Under the pieces are notes generated by a model. The model was not told the origin of the DNA. It made no database searches and saw nothing but the letters and a program-made list of their open reading frames with translations. From Jidongwangia harbinensis (GTDB taxonomy: Bacteria; Actinomycetota; Actinomycetes; Mycobacteriales; Micromonosporaceae): a stretch of DNA of 64,000 nucleotides. Shown one piece after another: positions 8,097 through 15,505 of the stretch (its first letter is position 1; the number at the start of each line of letters is the position of its first letter). Location: positions 434,001 to 498,000 of the forward strand of contig NZ_JAIWNC010000002.1 of NCBI RefSeq assembly GCF_020216025.1. Reading direction: 5' to 3'. Position numbers and translations under genes: made by a program.

Positions 8097-9371
8097 TCAG
8101 CGGAAGTTGAACTCCTCGTAGTGGAGGGACCCGGACGGCACCCCCATCCGGCGGAAGTCGTGCGCCAGCGTTCCGGTCATCCGTGACGGCCCGCACAGGT
8201 AGACGTCCGCGCCGGTCACCCCGCCGCTCGCCGCCGCGATGCGGGCGGCCGTCAGCGATCCGTGCCGGGCCGAGAACACCACGTGGGCGTGCAGGTTCGG
8301 ATGCCGGCGCGCCGCGTGTTCGATCTCGTCGAGAAACAGCGCGTCGGCCGGTGTGCGTACCGTGTAGAAGAAGTCGACCCGGTGCGCCGGCGGGTCCCCG
8401 TGGTCCAGGTCCCGGATCCAGCTGAGGAACGGCGTGACGCCGATGCCGCCGGCCACCCAGATCTGTCGCGGGCCGCCGCGCCGGTGGTCGAACATCCCGT
8501 AGCAGCCGACCAGTGTCGCCCGCGTCCCCTCGGCGAGGTCGCCGTGCACCCGGCGGGTGAAGTCGCCGCCGGCCTTGATGGTCAGGCGGAGCAGGTCCTC
8601 GCGGGGCGAGCTGCTGATCGTGAAGGGGTGCGAGCGGCGGAGCGGGCCGGGCGCCCGGAACCGTACGAACAGGAACTGCCCGGCCGTGAACTCCATCCGT
8701 TTCGCCGACCGTGGCCGCAGCGACACCTCCACGGTGGTGTCGCTGAGCCGGCGGACCGTCTGCACCACGTAGCGCCGGGTGCGCCGGAAGAACCGGGCCA
8801 GCAGGAGCGTGTACAGGTACGACCCGATGCCGGTGAGGTAGCCCGCCAGGACCACGGCCAGCGGCAGCACCGTGGTGGTGACCAGCGCGTCGACCAGCAG
8901 GGTGTGGGCCAGCGCCACGATCAGGAAGATCCCGATGAACCGGTGCGAGCTGCGCCACCGGTCGTAGGTGAGGCTGGCGAGGCGGCGCAGCACCGGCACC
9001 CGGGGCGCCACGGTGAGCAGCACCAGGATCGTGATGCCCGCCGCGGCGATCACGCCGGCCGGCGAGCCCGGCTTGACGTCGGCGGTGTCCAGCGGCACCA
9101 GCGCGACGTGTACCGGGATCAGCAGGAACCCGGACAGCCCGGCCCGCCGGTGCGCCCGGTACATCTTGTCCAGCCCGCCGAAGTGCGGCTCCAGCCACCG
9201 GGCGCGGGTGGCCAGCAGCAGGGCGACGGCGAACAGCAGCACCATCGTGGAGCCGATGAACTCGCCGGTGACCTGCCGGACGAAGCCGGGCCGTCCGTCG
9301 TCCCGGGGGAGGAAGGCCAGCCAGACCACGAGGTTGACGGCCGGAATCGCGGCGATCACCCGGTTACCCAC
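8097..9371 (-). CDS. Membrane ferric-reductase-like flavoprotein (FNR/NOX type)
   Basis: A 424-residue transmembrane oxidoreductase. The N-terminal 210 residues have about six hydrophobic helices with paired histidines (YRAHRRAGL, HVALVPL, RSSHRFIG, ALAHTLL) of the kind that hold two haems in ferric reductases and NADPH oxidases. The C-terminal half is a ferredoxin-NADP-reductase-like module: FAD-binding RSHPFTISSSP, pyridine-nucleotide-binding VAGGIGVTPFLSW, and a terminal CGPSRM plus LHYEEFNFR, where such proteins end in aromatic residues. The start chosen is GTG at 9371, which avoids overlap with the zinc-finger gene upstream; GGAAGG lies 13 bases before it. It would move electrons from NAD(P)H across the membrane, perhaps to ferric iron or oxygen. 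Confidence 0.85.
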   Translation of the reverse strand: MGNRVIAAIPAVNLVVWLAFLPRDDGRPGFVRQVTGEFIGSTMVLLFAVALLLATRARWLEPHFGGLDKMYRAHRRAGLSGFLLIPVHVALVPLDTADVKPGSPAGVIAAAGITILVLLTVAPRVPVLRRLASLTYDRWRSSHRFIGIFLIVALAHTLLVDALVTTTVLPLAVVLAGYLTGIGSYLYTLLLARFFRRTRRYVVQTVRRLSDTTVEVSLRPRSAKRMEFTAGQFLFVRFRAPGPLRRSHPFTISSSPREDLLRLTIKAGGDFTRRVHGDLAEGTRATLVGCYGMFDHRRGGPRQIWVAGGIGVTPFLSWIRDLDHGDPPAHRVDFFYTVRTPADALFLDEIEHAARRHPNLHAHVVFSARHGSLTAARIAAASGGVTGADVYLCGPSRMTGTLAHDFRRMGVPSGSLHYEEFNFR

Positions 9372-9445
9372 AGTCGGCCAATTGCCTTCCGTCCGTTCAA
9401 GGGTGGCGGCGGGATGGTGGAAGGGCGTACCCGGGTGGCGTCGGT

Positions 9446-9781
9446 TCAGCGGTCTCGATCGCAGAGCGTGCAACGGGTGGCGTGGGGCGCGTTCCGCAGC
9501 CGGCCCAGCGGGATCGGCCGGTGGCACGCCTCGCACCGGCCGTAGGTGCCCTCGGACATGCGCCGGAGGGCCCGGGCGGTGTCGGCGATCCGCTGACGGG
9601 CGTCGGCGGCCTGGCCGTTCAGGGTGTGCACGTCGTAGCCGGCGCGCCGGGGCAGCCGGGCGTACACGGTGAGCTGGGTCAGCCGGGCGGTCTGCGCGGC
9701 GAAGTCGTCCTCGAGCATGGTGCGGAGCAGTTCCAGGGGCTCCGCGGGCAGCGGGGCCGTGGCGTGCAACGCAGGGGTCAT
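9446..9781 (-). CDS. DksA/TraR-type zinc-finger protein
   Basis: A 111-residue protein with the DksA/TraR architecture: a helical coiled-coil stretch (residues about 15-78) then a four-cysteine zinc finger with Cys83, Cys86, Cys104 and Cys107 around GRCEACHRPIPLGRL. A strong GGAGG lies five bases before the ATG. DksA binds the secondary channel of RNA polymerase and alters promoter choice with ppGpp. The acidic tip residues of E. coli DksA are not obvious here (GYDVHTLNGQ occupies the hairpin tip), so the output may differ. Actinomycetes encode several such small paralogues of unknown role. It lies between the flavoprotein and the MreB-like gene, all on the minus strand. Confidence 0.85.
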   Translation of the reverse strand: MTPALHATAPLPAEPLELLRTMLEDDFAAQTARLTQLTVYARLPRRAGYDVHTLNGQAADARQRIADTARALRRMSEGTYGRCEACHRPIPLGRLRNAPHATRCTLCDRDR

Positions 9782-9808
9782 GATGCCTCCAATGAGGTGG
9801 GCGACCGG

Positions 9809-10585
9809 TCAGACGATGGCGGGGTGGCGCCGGAGGGACATCGCGGCCAGTCCGGCGCCGTTCAGGGCGGCCGTGCGTGGGGTGGTGGCGCGGTGGACGC
9901 GCATGCCCAGCGCGCCGGCGACGGCGGCGCCCAGCCCGGGATGCAGGGCGCCGTCGCCCACCAGCAGTAGCCCTCGCGCCGTGGCGGCGCGCAGGCGCGG
10001 GGCGTCCAGGGTGGCGCGCAGGTCGTCCACGTGGCGGACGACGTTGTCGCTGATCAGGTCGACGGTGGCGCCGAGGGTGAGGTCCCCGGTGCCGATCTCG
10101 GTGCGGCGGGCGGCGAGCACCCGGCCGTGGTCGAGCAGGGCGACCTCGGTCAGTTCCGCACCGACGTCGGCGATCAGCAGCAGGCCGGCGGTCGCGCCGG
10201 AGCCGATGGCGGCGGCCCGGACGGAGTCGATGAACAGCACCCGGGAGGGCCGGAACACCAGCTCGAGCACGCGCCGGGTGGCGTCCTGTTCGGACCGCGA
10301 GGCGAGGACCGGCCGGCAGGCCACGACCACTCCGCCGGGCGGCACCGGCTCCGGGTAGCGGCCCAGCAGCCCGGACAGCAGCGCGGCGCAGCCGGCGACA
10401 TCGGTGACCCGCCCCCGGCGCACCGGCGCGCCGGCCGCCGGGTACACGTCACCGGCGGACCCGCTGACCGTGCCGCGCTCTGCCGCCCACACGCCGGTGG
10501 TGCAGCTGCCCAGGTCCACGGCCAGTGCGGTGGGCGCGGCCCGCCGGTCCCCGGCGTGCTGATGCGGTGCTGCGGGCACGGTCAC
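9809..10585 (-). CDS. Shortened MreB-like actin-family ATPase
   Basis: A 258-residue member of the actin/Hsp70 ATPase fold nearest to MreB. Phosphate-1 loop AVDLGSCTTGVW (Asp24), phosphate-2 loop LLIADVGAELTEVALL, and adenosine loop LLLVGDGALHPGL are all readable. MreB proteins are about 340 residues; the missing length falls between the phosphate-2 and adenosine motifs, where subdomain IIB normally sits. The usual DIGGGTTE is replaced by DVGAELTE. I chose GTG at 10585 because AGGAAGGG sits six bases before it; the longer GTG at 10609 has no ribosome site. It could be a non-polymerising regulator or an envelope-related paralogue. The ATPase fold is secure; filament formation is not. Confidence 0.75.
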   Translation of the reverse strand: MTVPAAPHQHAGDRRAAPTALAVDLGSCTTGVWAAERGTVSGSAGDVYPAAGAPVRRGRVTDVAGCAALLSGLLGRYPEPVPPGGVVVACRPVLASRSEQDATRRVLELVFRPSRVLFIDSVRAAAIGSGATAGLLLIADVGAELTEVALLDHGRVLAARRTEIGTGDLTLGATVDLISDNVVRHVDDLRATLDAPRLRAATARGLLLVGDGALHPGLGAAVAGALGMRVHRATTPRTAALNGAGLAAMSLRRHPAIV

Positions 10586-10741
10586 CCCGACCCCTTCCTG
10601 GCGTGGCACGGAACGAATGCGCCGGCCGAGGAGTCCATCGTCGCGGGCCGGGGGCCGCCCGGCAGGGTCGGTGACCGGAGCAGAACTCCGCGTGTTGGCT
10701 GCCGACGACCGGCAAGGTGCCGGGGTCCGCGGCCGGCCGGG

Positions 10742-11506
10742 TCAGCAGCCGACGAAGTGCTTGTCCGCGGACCAGCCGGTGTTCGCCCACTCCGTCGGCT
10801 CCGCGGGGGTGAAGCCGGGATACCGGCCGGCCAGCTCGCCGAGCAGCCAGTTCGCGAAGCGGGCGGCACCCTGCGGGCAGGTGTGGATGCCGTCGGTGCT
10901 GCGGTCCGGCTTGCCGTCCCGGGTCCGCTGGTACTTGTCGCCCCACACCGCGCCGGCGTCGAGCACGACCGCCCGCCCGCCGGAGGACTCGGCGACCGCG
11001 CGGGCACTGGCCGGGGCCCGGCCCATCTCGGCCAGGTGCGGCCGGTAGAAGTCGTCCGGCCGGATCGGCGGCGCGGTGACGAAGACCAGCTTCGCGCCCG
11101 CGTCGGTGACCGTGCCGAGCAGCCTGCGGTACGCCGCCTGCTGCTCCTGCGCACTGCCCCAGTCGTAGGTGGTGATCTGGTACACCACCACCGAGGGCCG
11201 GGCGGCGGTGATCTGTCCGGGCAGCTTCGCCCAGTTCTTGTCCGCGAAGGGGCCGACCACGTTCCCGCCGCCCTCGGAGGCGACGGACTGGAACCGCACG
11301 TCGCTGGCGGCGAACGCCTCGGTCAGGGCCACCGCCTGGCCGGCGGCGACCGAGTCGCCCAGCAGCAGCACGGTGGACAGCCCGCCCTTCCCCGGCGTGG
11401 CGGCCGGCCGCTCGGTCGCGGCGGTGGTGTCGGAGCAGGCGCCGGTGAGGCCGGCGAGCAGGAGCAGGCCGGTCAGGCCCACGGTGAATCTCGATGTCGT
11501 GGTCAT
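10742..11506 (-). CDS. Lipoprotein of the SGNH/GDSL hydrolase family
   Basis: A 254-residue exported esterase-like protein. It has a lipoprotein signal (hydrophobic core then LTGAC, lipid-carrying Cys24), block I LLLGDSVAAG with nucleophile Ser52, a glycine block (GGGN, 79-82) and block V DGIHTC with Asp205 and His208. SGNH domains of this type often deacetylate or transfer acyl groups on cell-surface glycans and pair with acyltransferase-3 membrane proteins. An acyltransferase-3 gene lies 3.4 kb away in the same module. It is divergent from the response regulator; the 112-base gap contains phased direct repeats. I infer that the two-component system controls it. The substrate is unknown. Confidence 0.85.
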   Translation of the reverse strand: MTTTSRFTVGLTGLLLLAGLTGACSDTTAATERPAATPGKGGLSTVLLLGDSVAAGQAVALTEAFAASDVRFQSVASEGGGNVVGPFADKNWAKLPGQITAARPSVVVYQITTYDWGSAQEQQAAYRRLLGTVTDAGAKLVFVTAPPIRPDDFYRPHLAEMGRAPASARAVAESSGGRAVVLDAGAVWGDKYQRTRDGKPDRSTDGIHTCPQGAARFANWLLGELAGRYPGFTPAEPTEWANTGWSADKHFVGC

Positions 11507-11526
11507 GGCGTCCACCGTGCGGGTGC

Positions 11527-11569
11527 CGTGTCCCGGCGTCGCCACCGCTGTGTCGCAGGTGTGTCGCAG
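11527..11569. promoter_or_regulatory. 11-bp-phased direct repeats, probable response-regulator binding site
   Basis: TGTGTCGCAG occurs at 11549-11558 and again at 11560-11569, exactly one 11-bp step apart, and a related CGTGTCCCGG lies at 11527, two steps upstream. OmpR/PhoB-family regulators bind such 11-bp direct repeats. The element is between the divergent SGNH lipoprotein and the response regulator gene. The 9-mer TGTCGCAGC recurs in the acyltransferase/hydrolase intergenic region at 15423. Confidence 0.6.
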
Positions 11570-11618
11570 CGTCCGGCGCCGCCACCGCGGACTGGTCCGC
11601 GTTTCCCATACTGGCCGG

Positions 11619-12293
11619 GTGGCGACCATCCTGCTGATCGAAGACGACGCGCTGGTCCGGCGCGGGCTGCAACTCGCCCTGCGCCGGCACGGTCACGCGG
11701 TGCGGACGGCGGACACCGGCGAGGACGGCCTCCGGGAACTCCGGGCGGCCGAGCCGGACCTCGTGGTGCTGGACGTGATGCTGCCCGGAATCGACGGATT
11801 CGAGGTGTGCCGCCGGGTGCGGTCGGTGACCCAGGTACCGGTGATCATGCTGACCGCGCGGGGCGACGACTTCGACGTGGTGGAGGGGCTGGAGGCGGGC
11901 GCCGACGACTACGTCGTCAAGCCGGCCCGGCCCACCGTGCTCGACGCGCGGATCCGCGCGGTGCTGCGCCGCAGCACGGACCCCACCGAGGGGGTACGGG
12001 TGCACCGCGACCTGCGCATCGACACCGCCGCGCTGACCGTGTCGCGGCGGGGCGAACCGGTGCCGCTGACCCCGACCGAACTGCGGCTGCTGCTGACCCT
12101 GTCCCGCACGCCCGGGCGGGTGTTCAGCCGGCAGCAACTGCTGGAGGAGGTGTGGGAGCACCGCTATCTCGGCGACTCCCGGCTGGTCGACAACTGCGTG
12201 CAACGGTTGCGGGTGAAGGTGGAGGCCGACCCGGCCGCGCCGGAGTACGTCCAGACCGTGCGGGGCTTCGGCTACCGGTTCGGGCCGGTATGA
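11619..12293 (+). CDS. OmpR/PhoB-family response regulator
   Basis: A 224-residue response regulator. The receiver domain (1-120) has the acidic pair EDD at 8-10, phosphoacceptor Asp52 in VVLDVMLPGIDG and the lysine in DDYVVKPA; the winged-helix domain (130-224) has the family pattern LTPTELRLL ... RVFSRQQLLEEVW ... VDNCVQRLRVKVE ... VRGFGYRF. The receiver has KPARPT where most relatives have KPF. Start is GTG at 11619, with a CATACT -10-like hexamer about seven bases upstream, so the transcript may be leaderless. It overlaps the kinase gene by four bases (ATGA). Phased direct repeats upstream suggest that it regulates itself and the divergent lipoprotein. Confidence 0.93.
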   Translation: MATILLIEDDALVRRGLQLALRRHGHAVRTADTGEDGLRELRAAEPDLVVLDVMLPGIDGFEVCRRVRSVTQVPVIMLTARGDDFDVVEGLEAGADDYVVKPARPTVLDARIRAVLRRSTDPTEGVRVHRDLRIDTAALTVSRRGEPVPLTPTELRLLLTLSRTPGRVFSRQQLLEEVWEHRYLGDSRLVDNCVQRLRVKVEADPAAPEYVQTVRGFGYRFGPV

Positions 12294-13696
12294 CGCGCCG
12301 GTGGTGGCCGCGTGGCCTGCGTATCCGTCTGCTGGTCGCGTTCGTCCTGGTGGCCGTGACCGGCGCCGGCGCCGCGGCCTGGTCCGGCGCCCGCTCGGCC
12401 AGTGCCGCGCTGGTCACCGTGACCGAGCGGCGGCTCACCGAGGCCGTCGCCGGTCAGCTGAACGCCCTCACGCCGCAGCTGACCTACCCGCCGAACCAGG
12501 CGGCCCTCGACCGGCTGCGCGCCGCCGTCGGCACGGACACCCTGGTCACGTACCGTGCGCTGCGATCCGCGGCGGGTGACCACACGGCCCTGGTCAGCGA
12601 CGCGCTGCGCGACGCGGTGCGGTCCCGGGACCGGCTGTCCACCCAGCGGATCAGCGCGGGCGGCGTGCCGTGGCTGCTGATCGGCACCCCGGTCATGGTC
12701 ACCGCCCCGGACGGCCGGCAGACCCGCTCCGGCATCGAGGTGTACGCCGTGCGCGACCTCGCCGCCGTCGAGCAGCAGGTCGACGGCATGACCCGGTCCG
12801 CGGCGCGCACCGCCGCGCTGGCGTTGCCCCTGGCGGTGCTGCTGGCCCTGTCCGCCGCCGGCAGCGTGCTGCGCCCGGTGCGCAAACTCCGCGACACCGC
12901 GCGCCGGCTGGCCGCCGGTGACCTGGACGCCCGGTCACCGCCCCGGGGTGCCGACGAACTCGCCGACCTGACCGTGACGATCAACCAGATGGCCGGATCG
13001 CTGCAGGAGTCGATGGCCGGGATGCGGCGCATGCAGGCCGACGCCAGACGGTTCGCCGCCGACGCCTCGCATGAACTGCGCACCCCGCTGAGCACGCTGA
13101 CCGCGGTGGTGGAGGTGCTGGCGTCCGCCACCGACGGGATGGCGGACGACGCCCGCGAGTCCGCCGAACTGGCGATCACCGAGACCCACCGGCTGGTCCG
13201 GCTGGTCGACGACCTGATGGAGGTGTCCCGCTTCGACGGCGGCACGGCCCAGCTCCTGATGGAGGAGATCGACCTGGCCGACGCGGTGCGCGACTCCCTG
13301 CGGGCCCGGGGCTGGGCCGGCCGGGTGGACCTGGTCGCGCCGCCCGGCACCCGGCTGCGGGTGGACCGGCGCCGGCTGGACGTCATCGTGGCCAACCTGG
13401 TCGGCAACGCGCTGCGGCACGGCCACCCGCCGGTCCGGGTCCGGATCACCGACCGGCCGGCCCTGGTGTCGATCGAGGTCACCGACCGCGGGCCCGGGTT
13501 GCCCGGGCACGTGCTGCCCCAGGTGTTCGAACGCTTCTACAAGCACGACGCGGCCCGGTCCCGGACCCCCGGCAGCGGGCTGGGCCTGGCCATCGCCCGG
13601 GAGAACGCCCGCCTGCACGGCGGCGACCTCACCGCGGGCAACGCCGACGGCGGGGGAGCGCGGTTCGTGCTGCACCTGCCGAGGGAGGACACGTGA
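12290..13696 (+). CDS. Sensor histidine kinase of the OmpR-partner type
   Basis: A 468-residue membrane kinase. Transmembrane helices lie at about 14-34 and 172-194, enclosing a 135-residue extracytoplasmic sensor; a HAMP linker (195-248), a dimerisation helix with His261 in ASHELRTPLSTL, and an ATPase domain with N-box NLVGNALRHG, G1 DRGPGLP and G2 GSGLGLAIA follow. It is encoded between its response regulator and a GerMN lipoprotein with four-base overlaps on both sides, so the three proteins should be made together. In the actinobacterial MtrAB-LpqB system a GerMN lipoprotein binds the kinase's extracytoplasmic domain; the same is inferred here. The signal is unknown, perhaps envelope state. 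Confidence 0.93.
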   Translation: MTRRWWPRGLRIRLLVAFVLVAVTGAGAAAWSGARSASAALVTVTERRLTEAVAGQLNALTPQLTYPPNQAALDRLRAAVGTDTLVTYRALRSAAGDHTALVSDALRDAVRSRDRLSTQRISAGGVPWLLIGTPVMVTAPDGRQTRSGIEVYAVRDLAAVEQQVDGMTRSAARTAALALPLAVLLALSAAGSVLRPVRKLRDTARRLAAGDLDARSPPRGADELADLTVTINQMAGSLQESMAGMRRMQADARRFAADASHELRTPLSTLTAVVEVLASATDGMADDARESAELAITETHRLVRLVDDLMEVSRFDGGTAQLLMEEIDLADAVRDSLRARGWAGRVDLVAPPGTRLRVDRRRLDVIVANLVGNALRHGHPPVRVRITDRPALVSIEVTDRGPGLPGHVLPQVFERFYKHDAARSRTPGSGLGLAIARENARLHGGDLTAGNADGGGARFVLHLPREDT

Positions 13697-14166
13697 GGCG
13701 GAGCTGGCCGGCGGCGCTGGCGCTGCTGCTCGCGGGCTGCGGCATCCAGCCCTCCGGGGTGGACGACGCCGGCCGGGCCGCGACCGGGGTGGCGCCCGGC
13801 GTGACGCTGTACTTCGTGGACGACGACGGCCGGCTGCAGCCGCAGCTGCGGCGGATCAACCGCCTGGGCACGATCTCCGAGGCGCTGGCCCTGCTGCTCA
13901 CCGGCCCGGGCAGCTCGGGCCTGCGTACCGAGATCACGCCGAGCGGGCCCGCCCCGATCGTGGTGGACCCCCGCCCCGGCCTGATCCGCCTGATGACGCC
14001 GCTGGCCGAGTACGAGGTCACCCCGCTGGGCATCGACCAGATCGTCTGCACGGCGCTGGGCGTCTGGGTGCAGAGCGGTGGTGCGGCGGACACCCGGGTG
14101 CAGGTGACGTTCACGCTGGCCAGCCCGGAGTCGGAGCGGCACCGGACCTGCCCGCGGACCGGCTGA
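13693..14166 (+). CDS. Short GerMN-domain lipoprotein (LpqB-like partner of the kinase)
   Basis: A 157-residue lipoprotein with signal ALALLLAGC (Cys16) and a single GerMN-like domain (TLYFVDDDGRL ... AALALLLTG-like helix ... VNVTFTLASPE-like end; here EALALLLTGPG and VQVTFTLASP). GerMN domains occur in spore germination proteins and in LpqB, where they sit outside the membrane and modulate the kinase MtrB. LpqB is about 580 residues with an additional beta-propeller; this protein has only the GerMN part. Start is GTG at 13693, overlapping the kinase stop (GTGA). It ends 16 bases before the converging acyltransferase gene. The family call is fair; partnership with the kinase is inferred from gene coupling. 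Confidence 0.75.
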   Translation: MRRSWPAALALLLAGCGIQPSGVDDAGRAATGVAPGVTLYFVDDDGRLQPQLRRINRLGTISEALALLLTGPGSSGLRTEITPSGPAPIVVDPRPGLIRLMTPLAEYEVTPLGIDQIVCTALGVWVQSGGAADTRVQVTFTLASPESERHRTCPRTG

Positions 14167-14181
14167 CCGGCGACCGGCCGG

Positions 14182-15378
14182 TCACAGGTCACCGAGGTCG
14201 ATCTCCACCGGGGCCGGTTCCGGCATCGCCCACCACAGCACCGCCAACCCGGCCATCAGCAGGACGAACGCCAGCAGCCCGGTCCGGCCGTGCGCCCAGC
14301 GGGCCCGGAACCGGATCGGGTCCTCGACCAGGTACTTCGACGCCGCCGCCAGGCCGATCGCCCCGGCGCACACGGCCGCGGTGCGGACCCATCCGTCGAG
14401 ACCGGCCGCGGACGCGGGAAGCAGCACCACGATCGGCCAGTGCCACAGATAGACCCCGTAGGAGATCAGCCCCAACCACCGCAGCGGCTGCCAGGCCAGG
14501 GCCCGGGCGACCACGGTACCCGGCGCCGACACGCACAGCCCGATCAGCAGGGCACCGGCCAGCGAGTGCAGGAACAGGCCGCCGGTGAACAACCACATCG
14601 AGCCGGTCCCGTCGGTGCGGCACCAGGCCGTACCGATCCCGGCCAGCAGCACCGCCGGGACGGCACCCGCCCGGGGACCGGCCGCCACCCGGGCCAGCGC
14701 CGTCCGCACCGGCCCGGTGGCCACCAGCGCGCCGAGCAGCAGGGAGAACGCCCGGGTGTCGGTACCGGTGTAGACCCGGCTCGGGTCCGCCGGGTCGACG
14801 AGCGCGATCATCGCGGCCAGCGAGGCGCCGGACACCAGGACCGCGACCGCCGCGACCGGGCCGTCCGCCCGCCGCCCGGACCGGGCGAGCAGCAGCACCA
14901 GCACCGGCCACACCAGATAGAACTGCTCCTCCACGGCGATGCTCCACAGGTGCCCGAACACCCGGGCCGCGCCGAACCGGTCCCAGTAGCCGGCCGACTC
15001 CGCGAGCAGGTGCCAGTTGACCAGGTTCAGCTGTACCCACGGGCCGTCCGACCGGGTGGTGCGTACCAGATCCGGCGGCCCGGCCGCCCAGACCACCAGG
15101 GAGACGCCGGCCAGCAGGACCGCCAGCGCCGGGACCAGCCGGCGGACCCGCCGGCCCCAGAACGCGACCAGCGACACCGTGCCGGTGGCGGCGACCTCCC
15201 GCAGCAGCAGGTCGGTGATCAGGTAGCCGGACAGGGCGAAGAACAGGTCCACCCCGAGGAAGCCGCCCGGCAGGTGCCCGGTGTGGAACAGCAGGACCCC
15301 GAGGATGGCCACCCCGCGGAGCCCGTCCAGTGCCGCCACCTGGTGCCCCGCCCGGGAGCGCTGTGCGAGAACCGTCAT
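14182..15378 (-). CDS. Acyltransferase family 3 membrane protein (OafA/YrhL type)
   Basis: A 398-residue integral membrane protein with ten or eleven hydrophobic helices. Family marks include ALDGLRGVAILGVLLFH near the N-terminus (catalytic His-type residue in LLFHTG), FFALSGYLI, and HLWSIAVEEQFYLVWP. These enzymes move acetyl or other acyl groups onto cell-wall glycans, exopolysaccharides or antibiotics. It lacks the fused SGNH domain found in some relatives; a stand-alone SGNH lipoprotein is encoded nearby and might act as the partner. I chose the ATG at 15378; GTG at 15387 is also possible and neither has a clear ribosome site. Four 11-bp-phased GTGTC repeats lie directly upstream. Confidence 0.9.
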   Translation of the reverse strand: MTVLAQRSRAGHQVAALDGLRGVAILGVLLFHTGHLPGGFLGVDLFFALSGYLITDLLLREVAATGTVSLVAFWGRRVRRLVPALAVLLAGVSLVVWAAGPPDLVRTTRSDGPWVQLNLVNWHLLAESAGYWDRFGAARVFGHLWSIAVEEQFYLVWPVLVLLLARSGRRADGPVAAVAVLVSGASLAAMIALVDPADPSRVYTGTDTRAFSLLLGALVATGPVRTALARVAAGPRAGAVPAVLLAGIGTAWCRTDGTGSMWLFTGGLFLHSLAGALLIGLCVSAPGTVVARALAWQPLRWLGLISYGVYLWHWPIVVLLPASAAGLDGWVRTAAVCAGAIGLAAASKYLVEDPIRFRARWAHGRTGLLAFVLLMAGLAVLWWAMPEPAPVEIDLGDL

Positions 15379-15399
15379 GCCCGACACGCTCGCCGACCG

Positions 15400-15442
15400 G
15401 TGTCCGAGCCGTGTCCGGACAATGTCGCAGCTTCGTCGCCAT
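15400..15442. promoter_or_regulatory. Four 11-bp-phased GTGTC-type repeats upstream of the acyltransferase
   Basis: Units start at 15400 (GTGTCCGAGC), 15411 (GTGTCCGGAC), 15422 (ATGTCGCAGC) and 15433 (TCGTCGCCAT), each exactly 11 bases after the last. The third unit shares TGTCGCAGC with the repeats before the response regulator gene at 11562. The array is 13-65 bases upstream of the acyltransferase start and also lies before the divergent secreted hydrolase. I infer binding of the response regulator encoded at 11619. Confidence 0.55.
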
Positions 15443-15505
15443 CGGTGTGGGAAACGTCATGCCCGGCGCGCTGAACGGGCGGCGGCGCGTCCGCGTCCAG
15501 GAGAC

